Made by a program: the position numbers and the translations under genes. A DNA stretch of 32,121 nucleotides from Rhodospirillales bacterium (GTDB lineage: Bacteria > Pseudomonadota > Alphaproteobacteria > Rhodospirillales > JASLLZ01): NCBI GenBank assembly GCA_030746775.1, contig JASLLZ010000028.1, positions 1 through 32,121 on the forward strand, written 5' to 3'. Position 1 is the stretch's first letter, and each line of letters starts with the position of its first letter. Below, in pieces: positions 1 through 8,306 of this stretch. The notes below the pieces were generated by a model that made no database searches, was not told where the DNA came from, and worked only from the letters and a program-made list of their open reading frames with translations.

Positions 1-29
1 TTGTACCTGCTGAGACGGCTCTTCCGCAT
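1..29 (-). CDS. IS1595-family transposase, N-terminal start only (partial)
   Basis: The minus-strand ATG at 29-27 opens a frame reading MRKSRLSRY and running off the window edge. Transposases of the IS1595 family commonly begin with a basic SRLS-type segment like this one, followed by a helix-turn-helix-like region that is not visible here. A GGGAG sequence lies two bases upstream of the start, which is closer than ideal for a ribosome-binding site. Only about nine codons can be seen, so the family call depends on the adjacent inverted-repeat-like end and on recall of the family. Confidence 0.45.
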
Positions 30-73
30 AGCTCCCATGATAACCCCCCAAATGGGTTATCTGGGACAGCCCC
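1..73 (-). mobile_element. End of an IS1595-type insertion sequence (partial)
   Basis: Read on the minus strand, this segment starts with GGGGCTGTCCCAGATAACCC, which resembles a transposon terminal inverted repeat, and continues into a short ORF that looks like a transposase N terminus (1-29). A nested inverted repeat (arms 33-46 and 54-66, one bulged base) lies inside the end. At about position 74 the plus-strand reading abruptly becomes a good ABC-exporter transmembrane sequence, so the element boundary is placed at 73. The rest of the element lies outside the window. Assignment to IS1595 rests on remembered family features, not on a search. Confidence 0.6.
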
Positions 74-74
74 A

Positions 75-2360
75 AAGAAATTTCTCATCAAGTTCATCAA
101 CAATTTCCTGAGCCAGATGACGCCGTTTTTCTTCTTCTCGGTGGGCGGCATTTTGGTCATCGAGGGCGACCTGACCTTCGGTGCCCTGGTCGCGGCACTA
201 GCCGCCTATAAGGATCTGTCGGCGCCGTGGAAAGAGATGCTTAATTACTATCAGCGCATGGCCGATGCGCGCATCAAGTACGAAGACCTGATCGAGCAGT
301 TCCAGCCCAGCGGCATGATGGACGAGGAGAAGCAGCGCCAACGCCCCGAACCCATCGAAAACCTGACCGGGGCCGTCGTCGCCAAGAGCGTCAGCCTGGT
401 CGACGAAGACGGCATCAAGGTCGTGGATGGAGCCACTTTCAATTTAGCGCCGGCAAGCCGCACGGCAATCATCGGTCCGGGCGGCAGCGGCAAGGAGATA
501 TTGGCTCGACTGATGGCGCGCCTGGTGGTTCCCACTTCGGGAAAGCTGATGGTCGGCGACGTCGAACTGGAAGCGTTGCCCCAGGCGGTCAGCGGCGCCA
601 GGATCGGCTACGTGACGGCCGATTCCTATACCTTCGCCGGAACCGTCATCGAAAACCTGTTTTTTGGCCTGAAAAACAGTCCCGCCCTCGAGGAATCGAT
701 GTCGGAGCAACGCAAGATCGAGTATGACGAGGCCGTCGCTTCGGGCAACAGCGTCGACAATCTGGACGCCGATTGGATCGATTACGCAAGCCTTGGCGTC
801 GATGGCGAAAAGGCCCTTCGGGCCAAGGGCCTGGAAGTCCTGCGCCTGGTCGATTTCGGAGACGACTTGTTCAGACTTGGACTGCGCCAGAAGATCGAAC
901 CCGGTGCCCGGCCTGAAGTGGTGGCCGGCATTCTCACTGCCCGAAGCCGCATCGCCGAGGTCCTGCACGCCCAAGGCGCCCAGGACCTGGTCCGTCAATA
1001 CAAAAGCGACGAGTTCAACGCCAACACGACGGTCGCCGAGAACATTCTCTTCGGCCAGCCGGTCACTCCCGAGTTCCAGGCCGACGCGTTGGCGCGCAAC
1101 GAATTCATGCTCGACCTGTTGAGAGAAGCGGGTCTTTATGACCGCTTCCTGGCCGATGGCCTTGAGGCGGCCAAGATCGTGGTCGAGCTGTTTGCCAATC
1201 TGCCCGCCGGTCACCCCTTCTTCGACCAGTACAGCTTCGTCGACGAAGACGGCCTGGCGGCCTTGCAAAAGATCACGCGGCGTGCCGAAAACATGGGACT
1301 CGATCAATTGGCCGACGACGAGAAGACCGAATTGCGTGGCCTGCCCTTCAATCTGATCCCATCGCGCCACCGCCTCGGCATCATCGACGCCGAGATGGAA
1401 AAGAATCTGCTGGGGCTTCGGGCGCGCTTTCGCGAAGCCCTGCCCGAGCCCAAGGAAGAAAGCGTCCAATTCTTTGACGAGGCGAGCTACAACGTCGGCC
1501 TTGATATCGAATCCAACATCCTTTTCGGCAGTATCGCCCATGGGCAAGCGGACGCCAATGAAAGGGTCGAGGCCATCATCGGCGAGATTATCGATGAACT
1601 GCATCTGCGCGACGCCATCATGGACGTCGCGCTGGACATGGAAGTCGGCAACGCGGGAGGTCGCCTGGCGGCGGCGCAGCGCCAGAAACTGGCCCTGGCG
1701 CGGTGCCTAATCAAGCGGCCCGATATCCTGATCGTCAACGAGGCCCTGTCGTCCCTCGACGGCGAGGCAAGGGGCCGGATTTTCAAGGGGATCGCCGAAA
1801 GTCTGGCCGACGCAACCTTGATTTTGGTGGACAGCGAAGTGCCGACCGAGATTTCCTTCGACGCCGTTCTCACGGTGAAGAACGGGCGCGTCGCCAGCGA
1901 AGGTGCCGCCGAGGCCGAAGCAGTGGAGGAAGAAGTCGAAGCCGGAGAGCTGGCCGGCGTGGCGGGGAACCTGGGGCGCATCCCGCTTTTGGCCGGGCTC
2001 GACCGCTCGCAACTCAAACTCCTGGCCTTCACCAGCGAGGCCATGACCTTCGGCGACGGGGACATGATCATCCGCCAGGGCGACATCGGCGACAGTGCCT
2101 ACATCATCACCGACGGCCAGGCCAAGGTCTTCATTACCGGCGATGGAGAGGACCGCTACATCCGCACCATGACCGACAACGACGTCTTTGGCGAACTGGC
2201 ATTGATTTGCGACATGCCCCGCACGGCGTCGGTGCAGGCCGAGGGACCGGTCGAGGCGCTGAGGATGCACAAGGAGGTTTTCCTCGAGCTTATCGGGAGC
2301 GACCGCCACGCCTCGCTCGTCGTGCTGCGCGAGATAGGCAAACGTCTGGCATCGTCGTAA
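75..2360 (+). CDS. ABC exporter with degenerate ATPase and C-terminal cyclic nucleotide-binding domain, 5' part missing
   Basis: Numbering is from the first ATG (117), although homology-like sequence starts in frame near 75. Residues 1-60 look like the end of an ABC exporter transmembrane domain. The ATPase part has GPGGSGKE at 120-127 (Glu where Ser/Thr binds Mg), a Walker B-like DILIVNE at 536-542 (Asn replaces Asp) and no clear LSGGQ or H-loop His. Roughly 300 residues separate Walker A from Walker B and contain three ENxxFG-type motifs (179-184, 308-313, 466-471). Residues about 622-747 form a CNB domain with the phosphate-binding cassette FGELAL...PRTASV at 691-706. The transmembrane part is cut off by the IS end, so this copy is probably not functional unless the internal ATG is used. 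Regulation of transport by cNMP is inferred. It converges on the cyclase gene with a 7-bp gap. Confidence 0.75.
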   Translation, partial: KKFLIKFINNFLSQMTPFFFFSVGGILVIEGDLTFGALVAALAAYKDLSAPWKEMLNYYQRMADARIKYEDLIEQFQPSGMMDEEKQRQRPEPIENLTGAVVAKSVSLVDEDGIKVVDGATFNLAPASRTAIIGPGGSGKEILARLMARLVVPTSGKLMVGDVELEALPQAVSGARIGYVTADSYTFAGTVIENLFFGLKNSPALEESMSEQRKIEYDEAVASGNSVDNLDADWIDYASLGVDGEKALRAKGLEVLRLVDFGDDLFRLGLRQKIEPGARPEVVAGILTARSRIAEVLHAQGAQDLVRQYKSDEFNANTTVAENILFGQPVTPEFQADALARNEFMLDLLREAGLYDRFLADGLEAAKIVVELFANLPAGHPFFDQYSFVDEDGLAALQKITRRAENMGLDQLADDEKTELRGLPFNLIPSRHRLGIIDAEMEKNLLGLRARFREALPEPKEESVQFFDEASYNVGLDIESNILFGSIAHGQADANERVEAIIGEIIDELHLRDAIMDVALDMEVGNAGGRLAAAQRQKLALARCLIKRPDILIVNEALSSLDGEARGRIFKGIAESLADATLILVDSEVPTEISFDAVLTVKNGRVASEGAAEAEAVEEEVEAGELAGVAGNLGRIPLLAGLDRSQLKLLAFTSEAMTFGDGDMIIRQGDIGDSAYIITDGQAKVFITGDGEDRYIRTMTDNDVFGELALICDMPRTASVQAEGPVEALRMHKEVFLELIGSDRHASLVVLREIGKRLASS

Positions 2361-2367
2361 TCGCGGG

Positions 2368-4311
2368 TTATTTGGATTCCATGATGACAAGCGCATCCTT
2401 GGCGCCGTCCTCAATGCGCGCCAGGTGAAGGGCAACCGTGGCATCGTCCGGGTTCTCGGCGCGCAGCTTGGCGAACAGCGCTTTGGCTCCCTCGTCACCG
2501 GTATCCAGCATGGCGTAAGCGCGACGATACTCCTCCATGTAGGGCGATCGGTCCCTTTCGGCGTCCAGGATTTCGAATATTTCCAGGGGCTCGGTCTTGC
2601 CCTTCATAACCACTTGGCCCAGGGGACGGGCGGCGGCCTCGGGGCAATGCTTGAGAGTCGCGGCGGAGGCACAAAACCGGGTGCCGAAATGCTTGTTCAG
2701 TCCCTCGATCCTGGCCGCCGTGTTGACCGCGTCGCCGATCGGCGAATACTTGAAATGAGTGTCCGCCCCCATGTTGCCGACTGCGGCGGGGCCCGTGTGG
2801 ACGCCGATGCGGGTGATCCCCAGGCCCAGCTTCCGCCCCATCTCCTCGCCGCGGAAGGATTCGCAGAAGGCATCCAGGTCGCTGGCGCAGGCCAGGGCCC
2901 GCGCCGCGTGGTCGTCCTGGTGCAAGGGCGCGTTGAACATGGCGAAGACGGCATCTCCGATGAAGTCGGTCACCGTGCCACCGTGGGCAAAGACGATTTC
3001 GCAGGCGCCGCTCAGGTATTGGTTGAGGAGCGTTGAGACGGCCTCGGCGCCGGCGTTTTCCGACAGCGTGGTGAAACCGGCGATGTCGGTGAAGATATAG
3101 GACATCTCGCGGTTCTCGCCGCCCAGCGCCAGGGCGCTGGGATCCTCCACCAGTCGGTCGACCAAAGTTGGGGAAAGATACTTGGCGAAGGCGTCCTTGA
3201 TGAACCTTTTCTGCAGCCGTTCGGAGCGCCCCCGGTAGGCATCGGTCATCCACAGTCCGGCAATGAGCGCCAGGGCCGGTTCAATCGCCGGCACCAGGAT
3301 TTGGCCATAGCGGTAGACGGCAAGAGCGCCGACCAACAGCAGGGCCAGGGAAGCGATGGTCACGCCAAGGCGGGCGGCAAGGTTGACGTCGACGAAGGCA
3401 AGGGCGATGCCGCTCGCCGCCACAAGGGCGATGACCAAAATGCGTCCCCATGGGCCAAGCTCGATGGGGCGGCGGTTGTCCAACAACTGAGCCACGGCGT
3501 GGGCGTGAACGATGACGCCGGAAACCCGCCCTTCGGGTTTGCCAAGGGCGGCGAAGGGGGTGCGGTGGCGGTCCTCGATACCAAGGTCGGCGCCGATCAG
3601 CACGACCTTGTCCTTGAACCAGGCGGGGGGAAGGAACTTGAGGGCCTGGGCGGGAAAAGAGCGGAAGGCCGGCTTCTCGTCGTTGGGCGCCGCGCGCCAG
3701 TAGACGGGCACCAGGGTGTCGGGGGCCGGGTGGCCCAGCCGGTCGGCCAAGGCCCCGGCGAAGCCGCGGACGTGAACGCCCTGGGCCAAGGTCCGTCCCG
3801 GATAAATCCAGCGCACCGTATCGCTAATGGCGTCCTTGATCAGGTTGGCGAAGGCGCGCAGGCGCGGGGCCAGGAAGGCATCGAGGTATTTCGACTGGCT
3901 CTCGGTCAAGCCTTCGGCCGTTCCCGCGTAGGCGGCGTAAAAGGGCACCGTCAAGCCTTCGATGGTGGCTTTGAGGGCGGCGTCCTTGGCCGCTTCCGTC
4001 GGCTGATCGATGAGGATGTCCATGGCGATGGCGCGCACACCGCGTTCCTCCAAGGTCAGCAGGACGTCGCGGATGAAGCCGCGGTCGAGGGGCGAACGGT
4101 AGGGGAATTGGGCCAAGGTGTCCTCGGTCACCGTGACGATGACGATATCTTCGTTCTGCGGTTCGGGCGCCGACAGCGCGGCGATGCGGAAGTCCGCCAG
4201 CCACTGGTCCGCCAGTCCGAGAAAGGGCAGGCGGACCAGGGCAAGCGACAGCCCGGCCGCCACGACCCCGATGGCAAGAAGGACGAACGCGAACCGAAAA
4301 TGGCGAATCAT
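2368..4311 (-). CDS. CHASE2-domain class III adenylate/guanylate cyclase
   Basis: This is a membrane receptor cyclase that makes a cyclic nucleotide from ATP or GTP. One N-terminal transmembrane helix (about 7-26) precedes an extracytoplasmic CHASE2 sensor (about 45-285). Three helices follow (about 290-355) and then a cytoplasmic class III cyclase domain (about 400-585). The metal-binding aspartates D409 (FTDIAGF) and D453 (FIGDAVF) are present, as are N530 and R534 of the VNTAAR motif. The residue that is Lys in adenylate cyclases is Asp (D449), and the second purine-contact position is Ser (S523), so the substrate is uncertain. The 647-residue length is normal for the architecture. It faces the CNB-containing ABC gene tail to tail and diverges from ghrA over a 117-bp gap. 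Confidence 0.9.
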   Translation of the reverse strand: MIRHFRFAFVLLAIGVVAAGLSLALVRLPFLGLADQWLADFRIAALSAPEPQNEDIVIVTVTEDTLAQFPYRSPLDRGFIRDVLLTLEERGVRAIAMDILIDQPTEAAKDAALKATIEGLTVPFYAAYAGTAEGLTESQSKYLDAFLAPRLRAFANLIKDAISDTVRWIYPGRTLAQGVHVRGFAGALADRLGHPAPDTLVPVYWRAAPNDEKPAFRSFPAQALKFLPPAWFKDKVVLIGADLGIEDRHRTPFAALGKPEGRVSGVIVHAHAVAQLLDNRRPIELGPWGRILVIALVAASGIALAFVDVNLAARLGVTIASLALLLVGALAVYRYGQILVPAIEPALALIAGLWMTDAYRGRSERLQKRFIKDAFAKYLSPTLVDRLVEDPSALALGGENREMSYIFTDIAGFTTLSENAGAEAVSTLLNQYLSGACEIVFAHGGTVTDFIGDAVFAMFNAPLHQDDHAARALACASDLDAFCESFRGEEMGRKLGLGITRIGVHTGPAAVGNMGADTHFKYSPIGDAVNTAARIEGLNKHFGTRFCASAATLKHCPEAAARPLGQVVMKGKTEPLEIFEILDAERDRSPYMEEYRRAYAMLDTGDEGAKALFAKLRAENPDDATVALHLARIEDGAKDALVIMESK

Positions 4312-4428
4312 CGAAGACCCCCGCCGTGACCCTAGGCGAGACCGGACGCGGATTCAACGCCCGGCTGGGGTCTGTTCGTGGTAAACAGTTCCCAACGTCG
4401 GCAAACGATAACAGGCGAGGCATTCGGG

Positions 4429-5373
4429 ATGTCACAAGACGCCAAATTGGCCTTTCTCTATCATTCGGGCGATGACCCGGAACCCTGGATCCGGGCGTTT
4501 CGCGCCTGCGCGCCGGAGCTTGAGATGCGCTACCTTCCCGATCTCGGCGATGCCTCCGACATCGTTGCCGCATTGGTCTGGCGGCCGCCGCCCGGCCTGC
4601 TCGCCAGCCTCCCCAACCTCAAGCTCATCCACTCCAAGGGTGCCGGCATCGACCACTTGTCCAGCGACCCGGACCTGCCCGCCGGCATTCCCGTGGTGCG
4701 CCTGGTCGACCGCTCGGCGCGCCTTTTGATGACCCAGTACGTCGTCCATGCCGCCTTGAGCCATCACCGCCACATGGACCACTACGGCGCCGCGCAAGCC
4801 GAAGGCCAATGGCGTCAACTGCCGCCTCCCGATACCGAAAAGACGACGGTGGCGGTGCTTGGTCTCGGCGCCCTGGGTCAGGATACGGCACGGATGCTGA
4901 GCGCGCTCGGCTTTCGCGTCATCGGGTGGAGCCGGCGGCCCAAGGACATCGCGGACGTCGAATGCGTCCACGGCGCCGGGGCTCTGCCGTCGGTTCTGGG
5001 GCAAAGCCAGATCGTGGTCTGTCTGCTGGCCTTGACCGACGAAACCCGGGGCATCATCGACGCCCGCACCCTGGCGGCGTTGCCCCGGGGGGCCTATGTG
5101 ATCAATCCGGCGCGCGGTGCTCACGTGGTCGATGAGGACCTGCTGGCGGCCTTGGACTCGGGTCATATAGCGGGCGCCGCCCTGGACGTCTTCCATGACG
5201 AGCCCCTGGCGTCGGAGCATCGCTTCTGGAGCCATCCCAAGGTGGTTGTCACGCCCCATATCTCGGCCGATGCCCTGCCGCGCACCGCCGCCGAACAGGT
5301 GGCCGACAATATTCACCGAGCCCTCGCCGGACAGCCGCTCATCAACCCGGTGGATATGGCGCGCGGATATTGA
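4429..5373 (+). CDS. ghrA: Glyoxylate/hydroxypyruvate reductase A-type 2-hydroxyacid dehydrogenase
   Basis: It is predicted to reduce glyoxylate or hydroxypyruvate with NAD(P)H in the cytosol. The 314 residues contain the dinucleotide-binding GLGALG at 145-150, the catalytic Arg in NPARG (R229), the Glu of DEP (E258) and the His of PHIS (H277), in the order and spacing of the D-2-hydroxyacid dehydrogenase family. The C terminus ending VDMARGY and the LDVFxxEPL segment are typical of GhrA rather than SerA or lactate dehydrogenase. A GTG at 4378 would add 17 residues of unfamiliar sequence; the ATG at 4429 was chosen because an AGGCGAGG stretch lies about 9 bases upstream. It appears to be a single-gene unit between two cyclases, with no obvious functional link to them. 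Confidence 0.88.
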   Translation: MSQDAKLAFLYHSGDDPEPWIRAFRACAPELEMRYLPDLGDASDIVAALVWRPPPGLLASLPNLKLIHSKGAGIDHLSSDPDLPAGIPVVRLVDRSARLLMTQYVVHAALSHHRHMDHYGAAQAEGQWRQLPPPDTEKTTVAVLGLGALGQDTARMLSALGFRVIGWSRRPKDIADVECVHGAGALPSVLGQSQIVVCLLALTDETRGIIDARTLAALPRGAYVINPARGAHVVDEDLLAALDSGHIAGAALDVFHDEPLASEHRFWSHPKVVVTPHISADALPRTAAEQVADNIHRALAGQPLINPVDMARGY

Positions 5374-5484
5374 ACGCGAATACACGGACTTTTGAGCGGC
5401 CGTGATCGTTTGCCAAGTGTATCCTTGGTCTGCGGTGTTTCATACTTCCTCATCGGACTGAATTGATTGAGGGGTCCGCCGACG

Positions 5485-6819
5485 ATGAAAAACATCTCTG
5501 CCTATGTCTTTGGAAAGCGTCTTGAAGCCGAGGTTCCCGAGCGCACGCGGCGCGACATCGCCGACCAGCAGATAGAAAGCGAATCCCTCATCGGCTGGGT
5601 TCAATTGACCCTGGTCGGGGTTCTCGCCGCCCTCTACATTTTCTCACCCAAGACCTCGGCCGGCACCAGTTTCCAACCCGTGCCCTGGGCCCTCGGCGCT
5701 TACCTGTCGTTCACCGTGATGCGCATCTTCCTGGCCTACCGGCGCTTCCTGCCGCGTTCGCTTTTGATGATCTCGGTGGTCATGGACATGGGGCTTCTCA
5801 TGGGCCTGATTTGGAGTTTCCATCTGCAGTACGAACAACCGGCGCCTTTCTACCTCAAGGCGCCGACCATGCTTTATGTATTCATCTTCATTTCGCTCAG
5901 GGCGCTACGCTTCGAGGCCAAGTACGTCGTTGCCGCCGGCGTCGCCGCCGCCGGCGGCTGGCTGATGCTGCTTCTCTACGCCCTGGCCGGCATGGAAGGC
6001 ATGGACGCCATCACCCGCGACTACGTGCGCTATATGACCTCGAATTCGGTCCTCATCGGCGCCGAGATCGACAAGGTCATCTCCATCCTGATGGTTACCG
6101 CCGTCCTGGCGGTGGCCCTGGTGCGGGCTCAGCGCCTGCTCAACCGGTCCGTGGTCGACAGCGCCGCGGCCCACGACCTGTCGCGTTTCGTCGCCCCCGA
6201 AGTCGCCGACCGCATCACGACGGCCCACGAGGAGGTCCAGGCCGGCGACGGCGAGGTCAAACAGGCCAGCGTCCTGTTCACCGACATCGAGGGTTTCTCC
6301 ACCACGTCCGAGAAGCTCGGACCGAAGGCGCTGATCGGCGCGCTCAACGAATACTTCGCCGCCCTGTGCCAGGTTATCGACCGTCACGGCGGCGTCATCA
6401 CCCAGTTCGAGGGCGATGCCATGCTGATCAGTTTCAACACCGCCAAGCCCGACCCCGACCACGCCGCCAACGCCGTCGGCACGGCCATCGGCATCCAGGC
6501 CGCCGTCGCCGGGCGCACCTTCGGCGGCGCCGTCATGAAGACGCGTTGCGGACTGTCGACGGGTGAGTTGGTGTTCGGCGCCGTCGGCGCCAAGGACCGG
6601 CTTTTGTTCACCGTGCATGGCGACGAGGTCAACGTGGCGGCGCGCCTGGAACAGCTCAACAAGACCTACGGCACTTACGTCATGGCCAGCGAGGCGACGG
6701 TGTGCCAGGCCGGCGGCGATTTCGGCTTCGAGCGTATCGACGAGGTCACGGTGCGCGGCCGCGAGACGCCGACCGTCGTCTATGCCATCCGCGATGCCTG
6801 GGCGGCCGGACAGCATTGA
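5485..6819 (+). CDS. Six-helix membrane class III adenylate/guanylate cyclase
   Basis: The 444-residue protein has about six transmembrane helices in residues 36-215 and a class III cyclase domain at about 255-440. Metal ligands D267 (FTDIEGF) and D311 (EGDAMLISF) are present, with N383 and R387 of VNVAAR. The position normally Lys in adenylate cyclases is Gln (Q307), while T376 occupies the second purine-contact position, as in class IIIb enzymes. The membrane part is not a CHASE or MASE domain that I can name. The ATG at 5485 is preferred over the TTG at 5467 because GAGGGG lies about 10 bases upstream. It converges on tctA with a 5-bp gap. Its product could feed the CNB domain encoded 3 kb upstream, but this is inference. 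Confidence 0.88.
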   Translation: MKNISAYVFGKRLEAEVPERTRRDIADQQIESESLIGWVQLTLVGVLAALYIFSPKTSAGTSFQPVPWALGAYLSFTVMRIFLAYRRFLPRSLLMISVVMDMGLLMGLIWSFHLQYEQPAPFYLKAPTMLYVFIFISLRALRFEAKYVVAAGVAAAGGWLMLLLYALAGMEGMDAITRDYVRYMTSNSVLIGAEIDKVISILMVTAVLAVALVRAQRLLNRSVVDSAAAHDLSRFVAPEVADRITTAHEEVQAGDGEVKQASVLFTDIEGFSTTSEKLGPKALIGALNEYFAALCQVIDRHGGVITQFEGDAMLISFNTAKPDPDHAANAVGTAIGIQAAVAGRTFGGAVMKTRCGLSTGELVFGAVGAKDRLLFTVHGDEVNVAARLEQLNKTYGTYVMASEATVCQAGGDFGFERIDEVTVRGRETPTVVYAIRDAWAAGQH

Positions 6820-6824
6820 AGCGG

Positions 6825-8285
6825 CTATTCCCGGGTCTTCGCCCACATGCGCCGGGTAAACCAGATCGACAGGCCGGACATGACCATGAAGACCCAGAAA
6901 ATCGGCCGCTCCAAGAGCAGACCGTACCCGAGATGGCCGACCTGCCTGGCCGATTCCTCGATGATCGGGCCCAGAACATAGGCCAGGCAGAGGGGAGCAA
7001 GGGGCCAGTTGGCCCGGACCAGGGCCCAGCCGATCAGGCCGAACATCACGCAGACCCAAAGATCGAACAGGCTGGTCCTGAGGCTGAACGATCCGACCAG
7101 ACACAAGATCAGGACGATCGGCGTCAGAATGCCCTGGGGAATCGTCGCTATTCGCGCCCACAGCCCGACAAGGGGCAGATTGAGAACCAGCAGGATGACG
7201 TTGGCGACGAAGAAACTGCCGATGACGGTCCAGGTGAAATCGGCGTGGACGGTGAACAAGAGCGGCCCGGGATTGAGCCCGTAGACCATCAAGGCGGCCA
7301 GGATGAGCGCCATCGAGGGGCCCGTGGGGATGCCGAGGGTCATGAGGGGAAGCAGGTTCGACATCGCCGCGGCGTTGTTGGCCGCTTCCGCCGAGGCCAC
7401 GCCCTCGATGGCGCCCTCGCCGAATCTCTCGGGCGTCTTGGACCGCTGCTTCTCGAACGAGTACGAGATGAACGAGGTGACCGACGGCAACATGCCCGGC
7501 AGGATGCCGAGGGGAATGCCGATCGCCGTCGCCCGCCCGCCCGCCGCCAGGCCGGCGCCGAGTTCCTGGCGATTGGGCATCAGTTTGCCGATCTTGAATT
7601 TCTCGAACTTGCCGGTCTTCTCCTCGTAGACGCGCAGCATTTCGCCGACGCCGAAAAGCCCGATCATCACGGGCGCGAGGCTGAACCCCTCGAGCAGGGT
7701 CAGGTTGCCGAAGGTCAGGCGGCCGAAGTCCGACGCCGTATCGTAGCCAACGGTGACCAGGACCATGCCGACGACGGCGACGATGGCGCCGCGAATCAAC
7801 GACCGCCCCGAAAGGCTGGCGATGGCGGTGAGGCTGAAGAGAGCCAGTCCCAGGTACTCGGCGGGGCCGAAATGGAGCGCCAACCGCGCGATCGTCGGGC
7901 CGGACAGGGCGATGAAGGTGGCGCCCGCGATGCCGGCCACGAACGAGACGATGGCGGCGATGGCCAGGGCCGGGCCGGGCCGGCCCTTCTTGGTCATCTT
8001 GTAGCCGTCCATGGCGGTGACCACCGCCGATATCTCGCCCGGAACGTTCATCAGTATGGCGGTGGTGGAACCGCCGTACATGGCGCCGTAGTAAATGGCG
8101 GCGAGCGTGATGATCATGCCGGTCGGGGGCAGATAGGTGGTGAAGGGAAAAAGGATGGCCAGCGACGAGACCGGGCCGATCCCCGGCAGGACGCCGACCA
8201 GGGTGCCGAGCAGGCAGCCGGCGAGCGCGTAAACCAGGTTCTCCGGCGTCAAGGCGCCGAGAATACCTAAAAGGAACGGCTCCAT
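6825..8285 (-). CDS. tctA: Tripartite tricarboxylate transporter large permease, TctA family
   Basis: This is the large membrane subunit of a secondary, binding-protein-dependent importer of the TTT family, which takes up organic acids using the ion gradient. The 486 residues are almost entirely hydrophobic and carry the Gly/Pro-rich family signatures: an early LVGVLPGIGPV stretch, YYGAMYGGSTTAILMNVPGE near residues 65-85, and a second half repeating the pattern (GIPLGILPGMLPS, LGIPTGPSMALIL). The length is close to the usual 500. It is the last gene of the minus-strand unit, 21 bp after tctB. The solute is not determined by the sequence; the neighbouring hydrolase-like genes suggest something other than plain citrate. 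Confidence 0.93.
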   Translation of the reverse strand: MEPFLLGILGALTPENLVYALAGCLLGTLVGVLPGIGPVSSLAILFPFTTYLPPTGMIITLAAIYYGAMYGGSTTAILMNVPGEISAVVTAMDGYKMTKKGRPGPALAIAAIVSFVAGIAGATFIALSGPTIARLALHFGPAEYLGLALFSLTAIASLSGRSLIRGAIVAVVGMVLVTVGYDTASDFGRLTFGNLTLLEGFSLAPVMIGLFGVGEMLRVYEEKTGKFEKFKIGKLMPNRQELGAGLAAGGRATAIGIPLGILPGMLPSVTSFISYSFEKQRSKTPERFGEGAIEGVASAEAANNAAAMSNLLPLMTLGIPTGPSMALILAALMVYGLNPGPLLFTVHADFTWTVIGSFFVANVILLVLNLPLVGLWARIATIPQGILTPIVLILCLVGSFSLRTSLFDLWVCVMFGLIGWALVRANWPLAPLCLAYVLGPIIEESARQVGHLGYGLLLERPIFWVFMVMSGLSIWFTRRMWAKTRE

Positions 8286-8306
8286 CCGACTTTCCCCGCC
8301 CCCGCT

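Noticed and set aside
4378-4428. Upstream GTG start for ghrA adding 17 residues
   Set aside because: The added residues do not fit the family and the ATG at 4429 has the better ribosome-binding site.
5413-5428. CCAAG/CTTGG inverted repeat after ghrA as a terminator
   Set aside because: The stem has only five pairs and no T-tract follows, so it is too weak to call.
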